From Aralia elata (taxonomy: Eukaryota; Streptophyta; Magnoliopsida; Apiales; Araliaceae): a stretch of 64,000 nucleotides of DNA. A program made the position numbers and the translations under genes. The notes under the pieces were generated by a model. It saw nothing but the letters and a program-made list of their open reading frames with translations. It did no database searches and had not been told where the DNA came from. The stretch lies in NCBI GenBank assembly GCA_034770075.1, contig CM068380.1:81911393-81975392 (forward strand), given 5' to 3'. This document shows positions 61,812 through 64,000 of the stretch, in pieces (position 1 is the stretch's first letter; each line of letters starts with the position of its first letter).

Positions 61812-62796
61812 GGGATTGTCAATGTTGTCAAAAGGGGATCATGGTCCGCATAGAGTAGTAGTTCACAAGAATGAGAATTCAAATGTCTTAAATTGATTTC
61901 AAAACGTCAATAATGATCTTATTATTGAAAATGGGAGAAAATTTTATGAGTTTATAATAGTAAACTCATAAAATAGGACAATTAATAGTGTCTACATCAA
62001 CTCAATTCTAAATTAGTTTGAGTTTATATTATTATTTAAACAATTCTTAACTAGTTTGTTAAATTTAAGCCTAGTAGCCTACGTGCGAGTGTCTTGAATT
62101 ACTTACTAATAAGTGTTCAACTTTCAACTTGAAATTTAATTACTCGTTTAAAACTCGGCTAATTTATTTTTATTAAAAAATAAAATACCTCACATTCTGT
62201 CATTTACCACCCCAGCCTTCCTCAACCTGTGCATCTACTTACGTAGTAAATGGACAAGGCGGCCACTTATTTGGCGTACTTTACTAGCAACGGTTGCACT
62301 TCTCCCTCACACCATATTCTTGGCTTTCACTATTCTCGGCTACGTATTCTATACAATACCTGGCGTATACCATTAATTGTAGTAAAAACACTTGCCACTT
62401 CCATCAATAAGTTCACAACAGGACGAACGGGTATTGTACTTCCACTGGCTATACCAAGTTATTCAGCCGTTTGTATAGGTGGTGGTGGTATGAATTAATG
62501 ATACTTGTAGCTGGTTGATGATCAAAGCATACGATCACCAGCATAGATTAACTGGTTTACGGTGGGGGAAATTTTATAAACTCACACACATTTACACTCC
62601 TTTATAAGCAGGTCCTTGAAGTGAACTTTAATGATGCCTCTGTAGTTCGGTGCAAACTCAATTTGATTGCCGTCAAGCCTCAATCAGTGTAGTAATTAAA
62701 AAGTCTTAACTTATTAACATAAAAAAGGAAAAAGTAGAGAAAAAGAAACATTGAAAGCCTGATTCAATAATTTGTTATTCACCATATTGAGCTTTT

Positions 62797-63010
62797 GACT
62801 ATGGGACCAAGATCCCATCCATTCTAGCATGGCACATAATTTGACGTCCCTATGCGGAATTATAACCACATGGTACCTCAACACATGGAGGAATTTTGGA
62901 CTATGGGACCAAGATCCCAACCATTTAGAGCCTTATTTAACTAGTTTTGGCACATAATTTGACGTCCCTGTGACGAATTATAACCACATGGTACCTCTAC
63001 ACAGGGAGGT
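62797..63010. repeat. Diverged tandem duplication, about 102 bp
   Basis: GACTATGGGACCAAGATCCC starts each copy (62797 and 62899). The second copy has an insertion of about 19 bp and several substitutions, so it is older than its neighbours. Confidence 0.88.
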
Positions 63011-63053
63011 GGAATAAGTCCAGCAAGCTTCATGTTCACACCTTGAAAAACAC

Positions 63054-63223
63054 GAGCCTTACTCAAACACTATATGCCAAATAACTACATATTTCACGGC
63101 CACATTACACCCTCAATGGTTTGTATTCGATGAGAAGTGAGCCTTACTCAAACACTATATGCCAAATAACTACATATTTCACGGCCACATTACACCCTCA
63201 ATGGTTTGTATTCGATGAGAAGT
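63054..63223. repeat. Exact tandem duplication, 85-bp period
   Basis: The unit starting GAGCCTTACTCAAACACTAT and ending GATGAGAAGT occurs twice with no difference seen by eye. Confidence 0.95.
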
Positions 63224-63370
63224 GTTCGTTATTGAAGGGAGGAAAAGTGTAGTATTGGCTAAATTTTAATATTTTTCCAAGTGGAAACATCTAGCATCAA
63301 TGCCTATACTTCAACCAAGCCATCATATTAGTTGAATAATGAAATTTGTTGAACAAATGAAATGGGACTA

Positions 63371-63470
63371 CTTTCCAACCTAAAATAAAAGAATAATTAG
63401 AAAACAAAGCAAAATAACAACTTTCCAGCCTAAAATAAAAGAATAATTAGAAAACAAAGCAAAATAACAA
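63371..63470. repeat. Tandem duplication, 50-bp period
   Basis: Unit CTTTCCAACCTAAAATAAAA...AATAACAA is repeated head to tail with a single A/G difference. Confidence 0.95.
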
Positions 63471-64000
63471 CAAAATATTACAACTGTCTGTCTGCATACA
63501 GCATACAAGCTATACAAATGATATCAACGTGAAAACTAGTGTATATTTCACTCCCCAAAAAGAGGAGGGGGGAGGGGGAATATCAAATAGACTTGTGGTG
63601 CTAATACAAAAAATATTAAATAGGAAATGATTTTAAAAAAAATTGCCATAACAAGATTGCACATTCCATGAAAGGTTTAATATTTGCAGTACTCAGATTA
63701 GATGGTTTCAAAGGATCATAATGCCCAAGCTTTTAAAACAAAGCTATCAACACAAAAACAAACTTGCAATATATTCTGGTATTCATCCTTGGCAAGGTAT
63801 GTAAAAGAACCACCAGGCAATTAAAATTAAAATACAGAGGTAAACAACAGTACAAATTCATAATTCATTCATAATAGTCATTAATTCAGGTCTAAAATAC
63901 TGAACATAAGTCATAGTAATATGAAACTCTAATTCTAATAAAATAGGGAACAAACATTGAGACACATTGTTATCAAAATCTCAACTAGATTTTGACAATG

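Larger units (their letters stand above)
61516..64000. other. Gene-free stretch rich in short tandem duplications
   Basis: No coding region is supported. Tandem duplications occur at 61710-61811, 62797-63010, 63054-63223 and 63371-63470. The last 500 bases are AT-rich with no frame of note; a gene could begin beyond the window edge. Confidence 0.5.

Overview
This is a plant nuclear window, most likely from a eudicot. The evidence is plant-only gene families (CIN-type TCP, LONGIFOLIA/TRM, SPIRAL1, methylesterase MES11-like) split by GT-AG introns, AT-rich DNA with many long (AT)n tracts, and plant transposon types identified by their target-site duplications (hAT, Stowaway, MULE-type foldback, Ty3/gypsy LTR elements). 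I cannot fix the species. No bacterial, organellar or CRISPR features were seen.

Layout. 0-1.7 kb: a cluster of imperfect palindromes of the form AACGCC-N9-GGCGTT. 1.88-2.26 kb: small intact gene, tentatively a mitochondrial complex I accessory subunit. 3.0-8.4 kb: nested transposon debris, namely a minus-strand Ty3/gypsy 3' region split by a 1.2-kb hAT element, then a plus-strand LTR-element remnant ending in a clean LTR (8020-8395). 12.13-14.13 kb: a complete but non-autonomous minus-strand LTR element with matching 5-bp duplications and a 21-bp minisatellite. 19.73-20.82 kb: CIN-type TCP gene of the TCP5/13/17 clade. 24.3 kb: tRNA-Thr-like sequence. 26.06-27.32 kb: broken copy of TFIID subunit TAF8 carrying a small inverted-repeat element. 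29.3-34.0 kb: five-exon LONGIFOLIA/TRM gene on the minus strand. 34-49.5 kb: gene-poor, with a 551-bp hAT MITE and several Stowaway MITEs. 49.5-55.0 kb: five-exon MES11-like alpha/beta hydrolase in which Asp occupies the nucleophile position. 57.9-59.9 kb: SPIRAL1-like gene with a 5'UTR intron. 60.3-61.5 kb: a MULE-type foldback element followed by a Stowaway. 60.3-63.5 kb also holds six separate short tandem duplications.

Three of the intact genes (TCP5-like regulator, LONGIFOLIA/TRM, SPIRAL1-like) belong to families that control cell and organ elongation or cortical microtubules. They lie on different strands, far apart and separated by repeats, so I see no sign of co-regulation. Intron borders were assigned by eye from GT-AG consensus, preserved reading phase and family protein continuity. 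Transposon borders rest on terminal repeats plus target-site duplications.
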